Origin: Chamaelirium japonicum
Taxonomy: Eukaryota; Streptophyta; Magnoliopsida; Liliales; Melanthiaceae
Assembly: GCA_947650365.1 (NCBI GenBank)
Contig: OX393549.1
Location: forward strand, 97,253,014-97,317,013
Reading direction: 5' to 3'
DNA length: 64,000 nt
Shown here: piece by piece, positions 11,061 through 21,849 of the stretch
Position numbering within the stretch: position 1 is the first letter of the stretch
Layout of the letters: each line of letters begins with the position of its first letter
Translations under genes and position numbers: made by a program
Notes under the pieces: generated by a model
What the model saw: only the letters and a program-made list of their open reading frames with translations
The model's database searches: none
Told to the model about the DNA's origin: nothing

Positions 11061-11678
11061 ATAAAGATCTCTTTCAAGTGTTCAAATGTCCAGCTTTTCA
11101 ATTCAAGCTTTGAAGCAGTTTCAAATTATCTACATTCAAATTACCAGGTCGTTTAACAAGTTTGGGTGCTTGAGTTGCGACTCAACCCCTTACAGGCAGA
11201 TGTTAAATGGTTTCGGGTTGTAATACAAAACAACATTCAAGTCACTATGTCAATTTAACAGATTTGGAAGCTTGTGTTGCGACACTACCCCTTACTTACA
11301 AATGTTAAATGACCTTCAATTTCAATATCGTCTAACAGGTTTGGGTGCTTGAGTTGCAACTCAACCCCTCACATACAAATATTAAACGATTTCAAGTTGT
11401 ACTACAACATGGCCTTCAAATTTCAAGTTACTTAACATGTTTGGGTGATCGAGTTGCAACTCGGCCCCTTACATTCAAGTGTTTATATATATTCAAACAT
11501 TCCAAGACCATCCAGAACACAACATTCAAATATATTCAAACACAAGAGACATTCAATTTCAAACAACGAAAAGATATCTTTATTTCTCAAAAAGTTTCTA
11601 AGTACAGGAGTGAGCTTTATATGTCAAGAGCTTACAAGTACAACAAGAAAGAAAGAGATAGAATACATCAGGGTTTGG
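11061..11678 (+). repeat. Spacer with four palindromic repeats between pol and antisense gene
   Basis: Four diverged units of about 90 bp share TTTGGGTGCTTGAG, CAACCCCTTAC and a palindrome: 11,170-11,185 TTGAGTTGCGACTCAA, 11,272-11,287 TTGTGTTGCGACACTA, 11,349-11,364 TTGAGTTGCAACTCAA, 11,450-11,463 CGAGTTGCAACTCG. The homologous block in C is at 42,520-42,960 (five units). It lies exactly between the converging 3' ends of pol and the antisense gene. Confidence 0.75.
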
Positions 11679-14487
11679 CTACACTTGGAGCACGTGACCT
11701 ATCTCCTTCGGATCCACCACGAGCCTGGCTCGCCCAGATGCCTTCGAAGATCGAACGCCACCAGCATGGACCCTGAGCGCTTCCACCGCCTTCTCAGCCG
11801 TCGTCCTGAAGCTCTCGCACTCAGCACGTGTGTACTCCAGCTCCTTAGTGAAGGCCTCCTCCTTGGCAGCAAGGGCGGCTTCTTTGGCAGCAAGCGCAAC
11901 ATCCTTGGTAGCAAGTTGAGCCTTCAGCTCCTTTATTTCAATTGCGCGCTCGACGAATAGAGTCTCTATTTTGAAGAATCTATTCTTTAACTCCTCGAGC
12001 TCGTGACCCCGAGCCTCGTAGTTATTCAGCCACCTCTTGCTTTCAATTCTCTCCTTACGGAGAGCTTCTTTTTTCTCGGAGAGGGCTTCTTTTCTGGTAG
12101 TCAGAAGCTCCTTCAGCTTAGCCTTCTCTACGATAGTGGCCTCCAATTCGGCAGTCAAGCGAGAAACTTCAGCTGAAGCTCCCCGCTCCCCGGCCTTCTT
12201 GAAGAGCTTGCTAGCGAACTTCAGGACCGCTGAGTTCTGTAAGTAAACAAGAGGTATTGGAAACATTTCTGAAGATACAACGCAAAAATCAAGTCAAGCT
12301 GATGCACATACCACCACTTCAAGCCTGTCATAGGCTTCTTCAAGAGTAGCATCCGGAAGGTTGTAGAGCTTCCGGATCACACTCGTTGGGTGGTTGATAT
12401 CAACCTCACCCAAGTTTCTTAGCTTCTGAGCCGTGCCAGCAGGAGTATCTACAATCAATACAAAAGTTCAAAGAGTTAGAATATTTTCAAGCATCAAAGG
12501 CAATGCAATCAATAAGAGAAATCAGTAAGGGTATACCTGTGGCATCGACTTGAGACGCTTTATCCTTCCCCCGATCGGAGCTCTTACCCCTGGGGGTCGA
12601 CCTCTCCTTAACGGGGGTTGTCTCTGGCGGAGGTTGGGGAGTCCCAGCATTCACGCGGCTTCCTCCCTCTATGTGTGCGGGGGAAGGAACACCTCGAGGA
12701 GGAGTGATCTCCCCTTCTTCTTGTTGCCCGCCAGACTGTTCGAGCCTGACCATTATTGCGATCGTCTCCTCAGCCAGACGGGCGGCAGGAGTAGGTTGCT
12801 CAACCTCAATCCCACCACTCGTCGAAGCACCTTCGAGGCGAAGGATGCTTGGAGGTATTTGGTCAAGGGGCGTGGGGTTGCTGGCAACCCCATCACTCCC
12901 TGAGAACTTGATTCTGATGCGCGTGGGGCGCTTCAGCTCCTCGAAATGGTAGGTGGGCAACACCTTTTGGCCGTCGCCCACCGTGTCCATCACTGCTTCC
13001 ATTCGACAGGCCTTAGCCTCGTCGATAGGAATGGGTTGCGACTCTTCATCGCCCCCTTCCGTGCCACCACCAGTGGGGGTGGGAGGAATTTCTTCCTCGC
13101 CACCCCCTTCACCACCATTTCCTCCCTCTCCCTCCTCTTCGTTGTCGCCTTCGTCGTCGTCGTCGTCGTCATCATCTTCATCGTCATCGTCGTCTTCATC
13201 ATCTTCATCTTCCTTTTCCTCTCCTTTCTCTTCTTCTTCTTCATCTCCTTTCTCTTTTTCTTCTTCATCTCCTCCCTCTTCTTCTTCTTCTTTCTCCTCT
13301 TCTTCCTTCTTCTCCTCCACGAGGACCCTCCTCTTCTTCACCTGCCCCCTACGGTTTATCACCAGCTTCTCCTCAGTGGGTAGATGGCGCCTTGCTCCAT
13401 AGGCCTTCTTCTCAACCCGAATTCTCCTGACGATCTTGCCCGATTGAGGATCCTCCTCATAATCGGAATACAAGACCTCATTGTCTTCGTAACGGGCCCA
13501 TAGTCGGTGAAGGAGATTGGCATTACCATGCCGGACCGGGCAGTTTGAGAACTGCTTCCACGATCGGGTGCCACAGGTCAACTCCAAGAAGAGGTTGTCC
13601 AGGGCCCCGACCCGTTCCGACGTCCAAGCAAAAGCTCCTCCAGTACAGTATATGTTGACCTCTTTGTGCACCTGATTCCGGGGAGTCTCAGGCACCGGGG
13701 TCCAGGCACTGGAAACCGAAAGCGGCCAATCGGTGTAGAGCTTGTCGGAGGCGATGGTGTCGACGATCGGGCGCAGGGCAGACACGCCAGTCAAGTTAAA
13801 GAATGGGCTATCCTTCCTTGAAGCCCACTTATAGTGGTAAAAGAAATAACCCAACTATATCCTTGCTTCTTCGCCCTCAGGGATGCTGGAGTAGCAAGCC
13901 TTCAGCTCCTCTTGGAAGTCAAATTCCACGCGACAGAAAGCGTAGATGATCCTCCATGCGTTCCCGGAAATCTGTCCTGGGCAGAGCCCTGAAGTATTCA
14001 GCAGCCTCTCGGCAAACGGCGGCAGTGGGAGACGCAATCCACAGTTCAATTGACCGATGGTGACTATCGTCCCCATCACTTGCTCATTGCTAGCAGTTGA
14101 AGTGAAGATAGTCCGCTTGTCAATGCCAAAAGCAGACTGAACTCCCGAGAGTGCCGGTCGGGTCTTCCCCTCTGTAAAGCAAGCCAAGAGCTTCTGCCAC
14201 TTCGCCCTCTTCACATCGGTGAACTTGCCACCGGTGTTGTACTCATACTCAGGCTCCTGCGACAGCGGCATCAGAGGACCCAACACGAAGCTGGCCTTCG
14301 GGATCCGCTCTGGCCTTGTTGGTGCCGATGCAAACCCTACGCCCTGATGCCTCTTTCCCAACTCCCCGAGCTCACCCTTGCCCTTGCCATGGCCTTTCTG
14401 CACAGGCAACACTTCAGCCCTCTCCTTTCCCTTCCTCTTCGAAGGGACCAAGTTCTTGATCTTGATCGGGCCAGAAGAAGAGGCCAT
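11679..14487 (-). pseudogene. Element A antisense gene: three exons, one premature stop
   Basis: Exons 14,487-12,537, 12,448-12,312 and 12,236-11,679. Introns are 88 and 75 bp with GT...AG ends; joined length is 882 codons. The N-terminus is basic (SKRKGKERAE). A central block LPLPPFAERLLNTSGLCPG followed by NAWRIIYAFCRVEF (about 14,030-13,930) resembles the 'putative gypsy-type transposon' domain (PF04195 by recall). Then come a long Glu/Asp tract (about 13,310-13,130), a PPTPTGG segment, and a C-terminal coiled coil with repeated AAKEAALAAKEEA (exon 3). A TAG at 13,855-13,857 interrupts exon 1. The homologous gene in C (39,415-42,336) has the same exon-2 length (137 nt) and intron phases. 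Function unknown; nuclear or virion roles are possible but unproven. Confidence 0.8.
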
Positions 14488-14657
14488 TTCAACCGATCGG
14501 GAGATTGCAAAGAACAGAAAATCGAGAGCAAAGAGTTCCGGAGTTTGAAAAAATTCTGGAAGCGTGAAGCAGAAATGAATCTAGAATGAGCTTATGTACC
14601 CCGAAGAAACTGGCACGAAAATCGAGAGACACGTGTCATCTCCAAGTCAAATCCCGT

Positions 14658-14669
14658 GTTTTTATAGGG
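14658..14669 (-). promoter_or_regulatory. Probable TATA box of the antisense gene in A
   Basis: On the minus strand CCCTATAAAAAC lies about 170 bp upstream of the antisense ATG (14,487), between that ATG and the W-box array. In element C the corresponding position reads GGTAAAAACAC, and a separate TATATA occurs at 39,305. Confidence 0.5.
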
Positions 14670-14874
14670 ACACATGGCATCAATCCATAGCAAGCACAAA
14701 ACCAGGCGAACCGTCAGAACCAGACGAAGCGTCGAACCAGGTGAACCGCCGGTCCAGAAGAATCACCGGTCCAGGCTCAAACAGAGAAATAGACTTCGCA
14801 CATCTTTGAAGACTTTACCCGTTCGATAGGCAGACGAACGAGTAATTTACCAAAGGATCAGGCAGAATACAGGC

Positions 14875-15830
14875 TCTTTTGCTTGATCACTTCAACCTCG
14901 ATCGGTTGAACTTAACCGATCGGTCAAAGTTCAACCGATCGGTCGATTTTCTACTAGATCGGCAGAATACAGGCTCTTTTGCCCGATCACTTCAACCTCG
15001 ACCGGTTGAACGTAATCGATCGATCAAACTTGACCGATCGGACAAGTTCAACCGATCGGTCGAATTTCTACTAGATCGGGCAAAAAACTTGGTTTTTTGT
15101 CCGATCACGTCAACCTTGATCGGTTGAACTTAACCGATCGGTCAAGTTCAACCGATCGATCGAATTTCTACTAGATCGGGCAAAAAACTTGGTTTTTTGC
15201 CCGATCACTTCAACCTCGACCGGTGGAACTTAACCGATCGGTCAAAATTGACCGATCGGTCAAGTTCAACCGATCAGTCGAAATTCTACTAGATCGGGCA
15301 AAAAACTTGGTTTTTTGCCCGATCACTTCAACCTCGACCAGTTGAACTTAACCAATCGGTCAATCTTGACCGATCGGTCAATCTTAACCGATCGGTCAAA
15401 CTCAACCGATCGGTCAAATTTCTACTGGATCGGTCAAAAAACTGTGTTTTTTGATCGATCACTTCAACCTCGACCGGTTGAACTTAACCGATCGGTCAAA
15501 CTTGATCGATCAGTCAAACTTAATCGATCAGTTAAATTTTTACTGGATCGGTCAAAAAAACTGTGTTTTTTGACCGATCACTTCAACCTCGACCGGTTGA
15601 ACTTAACCGATCGGTCAAACTTGACCGATCGGTCAAACTCAACCGATCGGTCAAATTTCTACTGGATCAGTCAAAAAACTGTGTTTTTTGACCGATCACT
15701 TCAACCTCGACTGGTTGAACTTGATCGATCGGTCAACCTTGACCGATCGGTCAAATTCGACCAATGACCGATCGGTCAATTTTGACCGATCAGTCAGAAA
15801 TTGACCGATCAGTCCTTTGACGCTGACGCT
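14875..15830 (+). repeat. Palindrome and W-box minisatellite of element A, about 8 units of ~117 bp
   Basis: Repeats start at CACTTCAACCTCGACCGG near 14,887, 14,988, 15,107, 15,206, 15,325, 15,461, 15,580 and 15,698. Each unit holds several copies of ACCGATCGGT, often extended to the 16-bp palindrome TTGACCGATCGGTCAA, and one A6/T6 hairpin such as GATCGGGCAAAAAAC-TTG-GTTTTTTGCCCGATC. TTGACC and GGTCAA are W-box cores. The array is immediately upstream of the antisense promoter. Confidence 0.88.
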
Positions 15831-15913
15831 CGACAAGCTTCTTTTCTTTCATGACAGGGGGTTGATTAGCTTTGCACCAAGAATTCAAGCCAGCCAAGGT
15901 GGCCTCTTAGCTA

Positions 15914-15929
15914 ACTTGGAGGGGGTAAC
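15914..15929 (+). other. Polypurine tract of element A
   Basis: CTTGGAGGGGGTAAC directly before the 3' LTR. The same GGGGGTAAC precedes the LTR of C, and GGGGATAAC that of D (both on minus). Confidence 0.75.
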
Positions 15930-16893
15930 TGTGGGTGCAAATTTTGGCAAGAAGTTTGCAAACAGAGGGACCCACCGGCCCTGCCTGGTGGGCCCACGAA
16001 GGCAACCGCGGGACCCACCGGCCCTGCCTGGTGGGCCCACGAAGACAACCGCGGGATCCACCGGCCCTGCCTGGTGGGCCCACGAAGACAACAGCGGGAC
16101 CCACCGGCCCTGCCTGGTGGGCCCACGAAGACTACCACGGGACCCACCAGCCCTGCCTGGTGGGCCCACGAAGACTACCACGGAACCCACCGGCCCTGCC
16201 TGGTGGGCCCACGAAGACTACCACAGGACCCACCGGCCCTGCCTGGTGGACCCACAAAGACTACCACAGGACCCACCGGCCCTGCCTGGTGGACCCACAA
16301 AGACTACCACAGGACCCACCGGCCCTGCCTGCTGGGCCCACGAAGACTACGCGGGACCCACCGGCCCTGCCTGGTGGGCCCACAGAGACTACCGCGGGAC
16401 CCACCAGCCCTGCCTGGGGAATCCCCCAGATACAATAGCAGAAACCGCCATTTACCCCAGAATTTCTCTATAAATAGTAGACCCTTCGAATGTAAATAGA
16501 TCCGGTTTTTCAAAATCTGAAATCTGATTCCAGAAACCAAAGCTCTGGAATTCCAGTTTTCCAGTTTCCATTCCTTCAACTCTCCTCGATCTTCTCTTTG
16601 TCTTTGAAGAGATCGGAGTGACTTCAGTGATACTCGGCCTGTCGAGATTACTTCGAGAAAAGTGATAGTGAATTCGGGTTGCTCCCTATAGCACGGAGAC
16701 GTAGGCTTCGGCTGAACTCCTAGATCACATCTTGTGTCTTTCTCTCTACTTGCATACTCAAAACATTAAACCTATCTTCGTCATTAAGCCAAACCTATCT
16801 TCCAATCAACAGATCGACCAACGATCTTCGACTCAACTTCAATTGACTGGTGAGGTGAAGTCTTCAGATCGGCACGGAGATTTTTCCCCCACA
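15930..16893 (+). repeat. Element A 3' LTR
   Basis: 964 bp, same ends as the 5' LTR. It carries about eleven 43-bp U3 repeats (15,958-16,415) against eight in the 5' LTR, which accounts for most of the length difference. TATA at 16,468-16,476. Confidence 0.9.
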
Positions 16894-16898
16894 GGGGG
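16894..16898 (+). other. Target-site duplication of element A (right)
   Basis: GGGGG, identical to 4151-4155. The host B1 LTR resumes with TGGTTGCGTATGACGTC. Confidence 0.85.
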
Positions 16899-18644
16899 TG
16901 GTTGCGTATGACGTCTACATAAGCGTGGATCTGCGCCGATCCCTTAATCCGACGGACAAGAAGCAAAGCCTGGTTGCCATCGACTTTATGTGCAAGAATC
17001 AAATAAATTCAAAAAGGATTGAGCTATAGCTACTCCGCCACAAAAGGAAGGCAAATAAAGGCTTATTCCCCTTTTCAATGGAAGAATAAATCTTGGGTAA
17101 TTATGGGAGAGATATTAAAGGGATTCAAATAAATCTTCACATATCTCTCCCCTCCCCCTTTCACCTATAAATAGAGGGGAAGGGGGAAGGCTCAAACGGT
17201 CGAAAACGAAGTGAAGGCGAAGGAGCTCTGTAGAAGAGGAGACACGCTCTTCATCGACCTAAGGCTTCACAAGGCACCGGCAAGCCTATCCCTTTGGGAC
17301 CGGCTTAGTCCATTGAACGCCCTCATCAAAGTGAAGACCCTTGCACAAGAAGATCAAGCCTTCGACTCTGTGCACGAGGAAGAAAGCTCGGAGAAGAAGA
17401 AGCATTCGACTCCGAAGACGCCAGAAGCAAAGGCCGGAGAAGAAAATCGGAGCGGCACTACCCCGTCGTCTCCAACAAGCCATCGACTCCGATCAAGCCC
17501 AATAGCCCGGAGAAGAAAACCGAAGCGTCATCATCCCGTTGCCTTCGACAAACGTCCGCTCTATTCACGAAAAAGAAAGCTTAGAGAGGGACACCCGAAG
17601 CGTTGCTACACCTGTCGTCTTCAAAGTAAAGCCAACGCTACAACCGTCGTATGGAGATCGGTGCTACCCCACCATCTTCAAGGGTAAGGCCTTCAACTCC
17701 GATCACGCTGAAGAAGCCCGGAGAAGAAGAGAAGCAAAGCCGGTGCTACACCCGTCATCTTCAAAGTAAAGCCTTCGACTCCGATTAGGCTAAAGAAGCC
17801 CGGAGAAGAAGAGAAGCAAAGACGGCGCTACACCCGTCGTCTTCGAAGCAAAGCCTTCGACTCCGATCAAGCCAAAGATGCCCGGAGAAGAAGAGAAGTC
17901 AAACCAACGCCTTAACCGCCTAAGAAACCGGAAGGATAAAAAAGCATTGAAGAAGTAGTCACCGTCGTTCGAAAAGAAGATCGAGTCAACGCCGAAGCAA
18001 AAGCCAACGCAAGGAGCCAAAGCAAAAGCCCCAAAAAAGCCCGTGCCAAAGCCAAGCAACTACGCCGGTCACGAGCAAATCACCGCACGTTCTAGTCGAT
18101 ACGACGCGAAGTCCGGAAGAACTAAAGCATCGCAAGCCTTTGCCCATCTACGTTCAAGCGCAAGCGCCAAAGCAAAGCAAAAGCCAGAGCCACGCCAAGG
18201 CCAAGCCAAAGCCAAAGCCAAAGCCGAAAGCACAATCGACGCCGCGAACCGACGATCAAGGACGCCAGGGTCTAGCAAGGATCGAGGAAGACACGAAGAT
18301 CGAGAAACGAAGCCGAAAACCCCCCTAACTGAGAAAGCGCGAAGGGACGAAAACAAACATCGGATATTCCTTAGCCTCTCGAGAAACCCGCACCCTGTAA
18401 AGACCTCTGTCCTGGGCAACCCCTTCAGAGTTCTCGCACGAATACCACGTGGACACGCGGATCAAAGGGACCATCCAGAGGATCTCTCCCACAATCTCCT
18501 GATCAAATATTTGCCGCACCCGGCTCATCACCCCCGAGTCCCCGGGTCCCGGCCTCTGTAATATTCGTGTGTTTGCAATAAAGACGACCTAGATCTTTTT
18601 TTGCGCATAAAGATACATATACTTGTTTTCATAGTATTGCTACA
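16899..18644 (+). repeat. B1 LTR, right fragment
   Basis: Continues the interrupted LTR. GGTTGCGTATGACGTC and CGATCC...CCGACG match 62,667 onward. TATA box CCTATAAATAG at 17,164-17,174. Downstream are degenerate repeats of about 75 bp (17,385-17,900) built on CCCGGAGAAGAAGAG and CCTTCGACTCCGATCAAGCC. The frames across it (such as 17,211-17,687 and 18,043-18,561) are repeat-driven and not conserved proteins. The 3' end is uncertain. Confidence 0.65.
17164..17174 (+). promoter_or_regulatory. TATA box of B1 LTR
   Basis: CCTATAAATAG followed by a purine run. The same sequence is at 62,898-62,908 in the second B LTR. Confidence 0.65.
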
Positions 18645-19388
<744 letters not shown>

Positions 19389-19825
19389 TAGGGGTGGTAA
19401 TGGGTCGTGTCGGATCGGGTTCGTGTCGTGTCCAAAACCCTTAGACCCGGACCCGACCCGTTTAACAAATCATGTCTAGATCCTAAACCCGTACCCAACC
19501 CATTTATAAATGGTAGACCCGATAAGACCTGTTTACCACACGGTTTTATTCAGTTGACCCGATCCGACTTGACCTGACCTAACCCGATAGACCCGCTATA
19601 TATTACAGTATCGGATTGCGGGTAGACCCAACTCGACCCGACCCGTTGAATATTAAACAGGTCTTCCAAGGTCTACTGTGTCCTGACCCTAAACCCGGAC
19701 CCGACCCGTTTATTGAATGGGTCTATCATGTCGACCCGTTTACGACCCGAACCCGTTTAGTCCTGACCCAGACCAGCTAACTTCGTGTCAGTTCTGCCGT
19801 GTCGGGTCCGAAATTGCCAGCTCTA
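19389..19825. mobile_element. hAT-type MITE
   Basis: 437 bp with terminal inverted repeats TAGGGGTGGTAAT and, inverted, TAGAGCTGGCAAT. Flanked by 8-bp duplications ATGCTGTC (19,381-19,388) and ATGCTGGC (19,826-19,833), 7 of 8 matching. The interior is rich in GACCCGACCCG-type motifs. TIR type and 8-bp duplication fit hAT. Confidence 0.8.
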
Positions 19826-20213
19826 ATGCTGGCTTTGCCAAAATAAATGATTAGATCATCCATGCATGCATTGATATCATAAAGTTTTAGTTCTTATTAC
19901 AAATTGTAGCACACTTGTTCAATTGGACAATAATAAGATGGGCCGACATGGTTGTAGCCGGATGGTTGCTAGCCTGCTTTTAGGAGAGCTACGGTTCATG
20001 TCTCGTTAGTTGTATTTAAAGGCTAGAAATTTAGTTGTCCTGATGTTGAGTCAGCACTGACTAAACAAGTGAGATAGAGTTCCGACGTTTTTATTAGTTT
20101 TATGGGGTGAACATATTAACGAAGACTTTAAAGAATAATTTACTTAGCACCAAAATATTTGGGGATATGTTAAAATAATAATTTTAAAAAAACTAAAAAT
20201 CTAGAGGCATCTA

Positions 20214-20516
20214 TCTATACTATATACTAAAATGGAAGCCTTTCTCCCGTGTTGTGACATGTGGACGTCTATTAAAGAGTTAGAATTTTTCTTCCTTGTG
20301 TGAACGCGGCTCTTTTTTAAATCCATTTAAAAATCTACCATAAAGATGATAAATTTTCATTGAATGTCATTTAATGGTTATTTGATGTTAATCTCTCTCT
20401 CTAACAAGTGAATCACACTCACTTAAAATTTCACACTTCTTCAAACAGTTGTGACGTCGTTTTTGCCAATTGGTGTGCATCAAACACATTCGGGCATTGC
20501 CCGGGTTTCTTACTAG
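20214..20516 (+). mobile_element. Non-autonomous Helitron, copy 1
   Basis: Starts TCTATACTATATACTAAAA and ends CGGGCATTGCCCGGG...CTTACTAG followed by T. The hairpin CGGGC-ATT-GCCCG about 10 bp before CTAG is the classic Helitron 3' end. There are no inverted repeats or target duplication, as expected. Confidence 0.8.
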
Positions 20517-20825
20517 TACTATATACTAAAACGGAAGCCTCTCTCCCGTGTTGTGACACGTGGACGTCTTTTAAAGAACCATAATCATTCTTCCATGTGC
20601 GAACACGGCTCAGTTTTAAATTCTATTAAAAACCTACCATAAAGATAATAAAACACTCATTCAATGACATTTAATTATCATTTGATGTTAATCTCTCTCC
20701 CTCTCTCTCTAACAAGTGAATCACACTCACTTTAGATTTCATACTTCTTCGAACAGTTGTGATGTCATCTGTGCCAAATGGCTGTGCATCAAGCTCATCT
20801 GGGCATTGTCCTGGTTTCTTACTAG
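20517..20825 (+). mobile_element. Non-autonomous Helitron, copy 2, head-to-tail with copy 1
   Basis: Begins TACTATATACTAAAACGG right after the CTAG of copy 1 and ends TTTCTTACTAG at 20,825. The 3' hairpin is weakened (GGGCATTGTCCTGG). Confidence 0.75.
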
Positions 20826-20994
20826 TCAACACTAAAACCCAAGATGCATATGCAAAGTCTTAGTTACTGTAGCATTTTTTTTTTTCGAACAGAAAATCAA
20901 ATGTCCTGTGATCGTCGGTTCGATCTCTGGACTTCTGTGACTCCATGCTCTAACGTCTTGTCCTCTGATCGACTGGCCGGTTCATAAAAAGGTT

Positions 20995-21465
20995 TTTTTA
21001 AAAAAAATAATATTTAAGAAATAAATATTTAATTCAATAGTGGTTGATCAAAATATTTATCAGACTATTGCTCTGACAGCCATGTGGCAGGTCTGTACCG
21101 TAAAACGGGTCCACGTTGAATTTTTTTTTTCTTCTGATTCTCGTAGAAACCGATATCTAGGTTACCAGTTTTAAACCCGGTTATCCAGATATCAAGTTTA
21201 ACTGAACCCATTGCGAAATCGATTTAGTGTGAAAATTGTGGATAAGATTTTCAGGTTAAATTCGGTGTCTAGAATAGTAGGTTTAAAATCGACAACCCAG
21301 ATACTGATTTCTATGAGAATAATAAAAAAAAACCAACGTATCTTTGCTTTATGGCGCTAACAACGTGGTTGTCACGCTAGTCTAATATATAGTTTTGGTC
21401 ACCGATATTGGATTAAATATTCCCTTTTTAAATATTATTTTAAAAAAAATTAAAATAAAAAAAAT
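20995..21465. repeat. Long foldback (MITE-like) element
   Basis: The two halves are inverted copies of each other with arms of about 220-235 bp. For example TTCTCGTAGAAACCGATATC near 21,135 pairs with GATTTCTATGAGAA near 21,310, and AAAATAATATTTAA near 21,005 pairs with TTAAATATTATTTT near 21,435. The centre is near 21,225. It ends about 385 bp upstream of the ATG of the 81-aa gene. Confidence 0.7.
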
Positions 21466-21849
21466 CAGATGTCCGAATAAGAAATAGAGCATACTACCGG
21501 AAAAGAGATTTTTGCATATAATCCCTAAAAAATATTGATGTTGCAAATAATCCCACTTTTTAAAGTTTTATAAACAACCCCTTACATATTTTGATGTTTA
21601 ATAAAATCCCTCATCGTGGCCTTTTTTTTTGCTCCTTGAAGGCTTTAACTTGGCAAAAAAAGAGGTCACTGTGGGATGATTTATTAAATACCAGATAGTA
21701 TGAGGGGCTGTCTGTTCATAAAATTTAAAAATTCAGAGTTTTATCTGAAATATTAGCATCTGCTAGGGTGTTATATACAAAAAACGAAAGAACAAAAAAA
21801 GGTTGGGGGTGTTACAATTGGGACCGGCTTCGTGTTCTGTTAATCCACG

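Larger units (their letters stand above)
4156..16893 (+). mobile_element. Element A: full-length Tat-like Ty3/gypsy retrotransposon
   Basis: LTRs at 4156-5000 (845 bp) and 15,930-16,893 (964 bp) both begin TGTGGGTGCAAATTTTGG and end TTCCCCCACA. The 5-bp GGGGG at 4151-4155 and 16,894-16,898 is a perfect target duplication. A tRNA-Asp-type primer site follows the 5' LTR, and a polypurine tract precedes the 3' LTR. Outside the U3 repeats the LTRs differ at roughly ten substitutions and one 10-bp indel over about 480 bp, so the insertion is fairly recent. Coding order is gag, protease, RT, RNase H, a second RNase H, integrase on plus, then an antisense three-exon gene on minus. The second RNase H and the extra antisense ORF point to the Tat lineage. 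Several stops and frameshifts make this copy non-autonomous. Confidence 0.92.
1..18644 (+). mobile_element. Element B1: 3' part of a Ty3/gypsy (Tat-like) element, split by element A
   Basis: Internal tail (1-3770) followed by an LTR starting TGTAGACACAC at 3771. The LTR is cut at 4155 by element A and resumes at 16,899. The order antisense ORF, purine tract, LTR is that of the 3' end of a Tat-lineage element, so the 5' part should lie before the window. The plus orientation is set by the TATA box in the LTR (17,164) and the purine tract before 3771. The LTR end is uncertain: I put it at GCTACA near 18,644 because no second LTR is present to fix it. A homologous LTR lies at 62,223-64,000. Confidence 0.6.

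Noticed and set aside
12946-13402. Plus-strand ORFs encoding serine- or valine/phenylalanine-rich proteins
   Set aside because: They are the complement of the acidic tract of the antisense gene.
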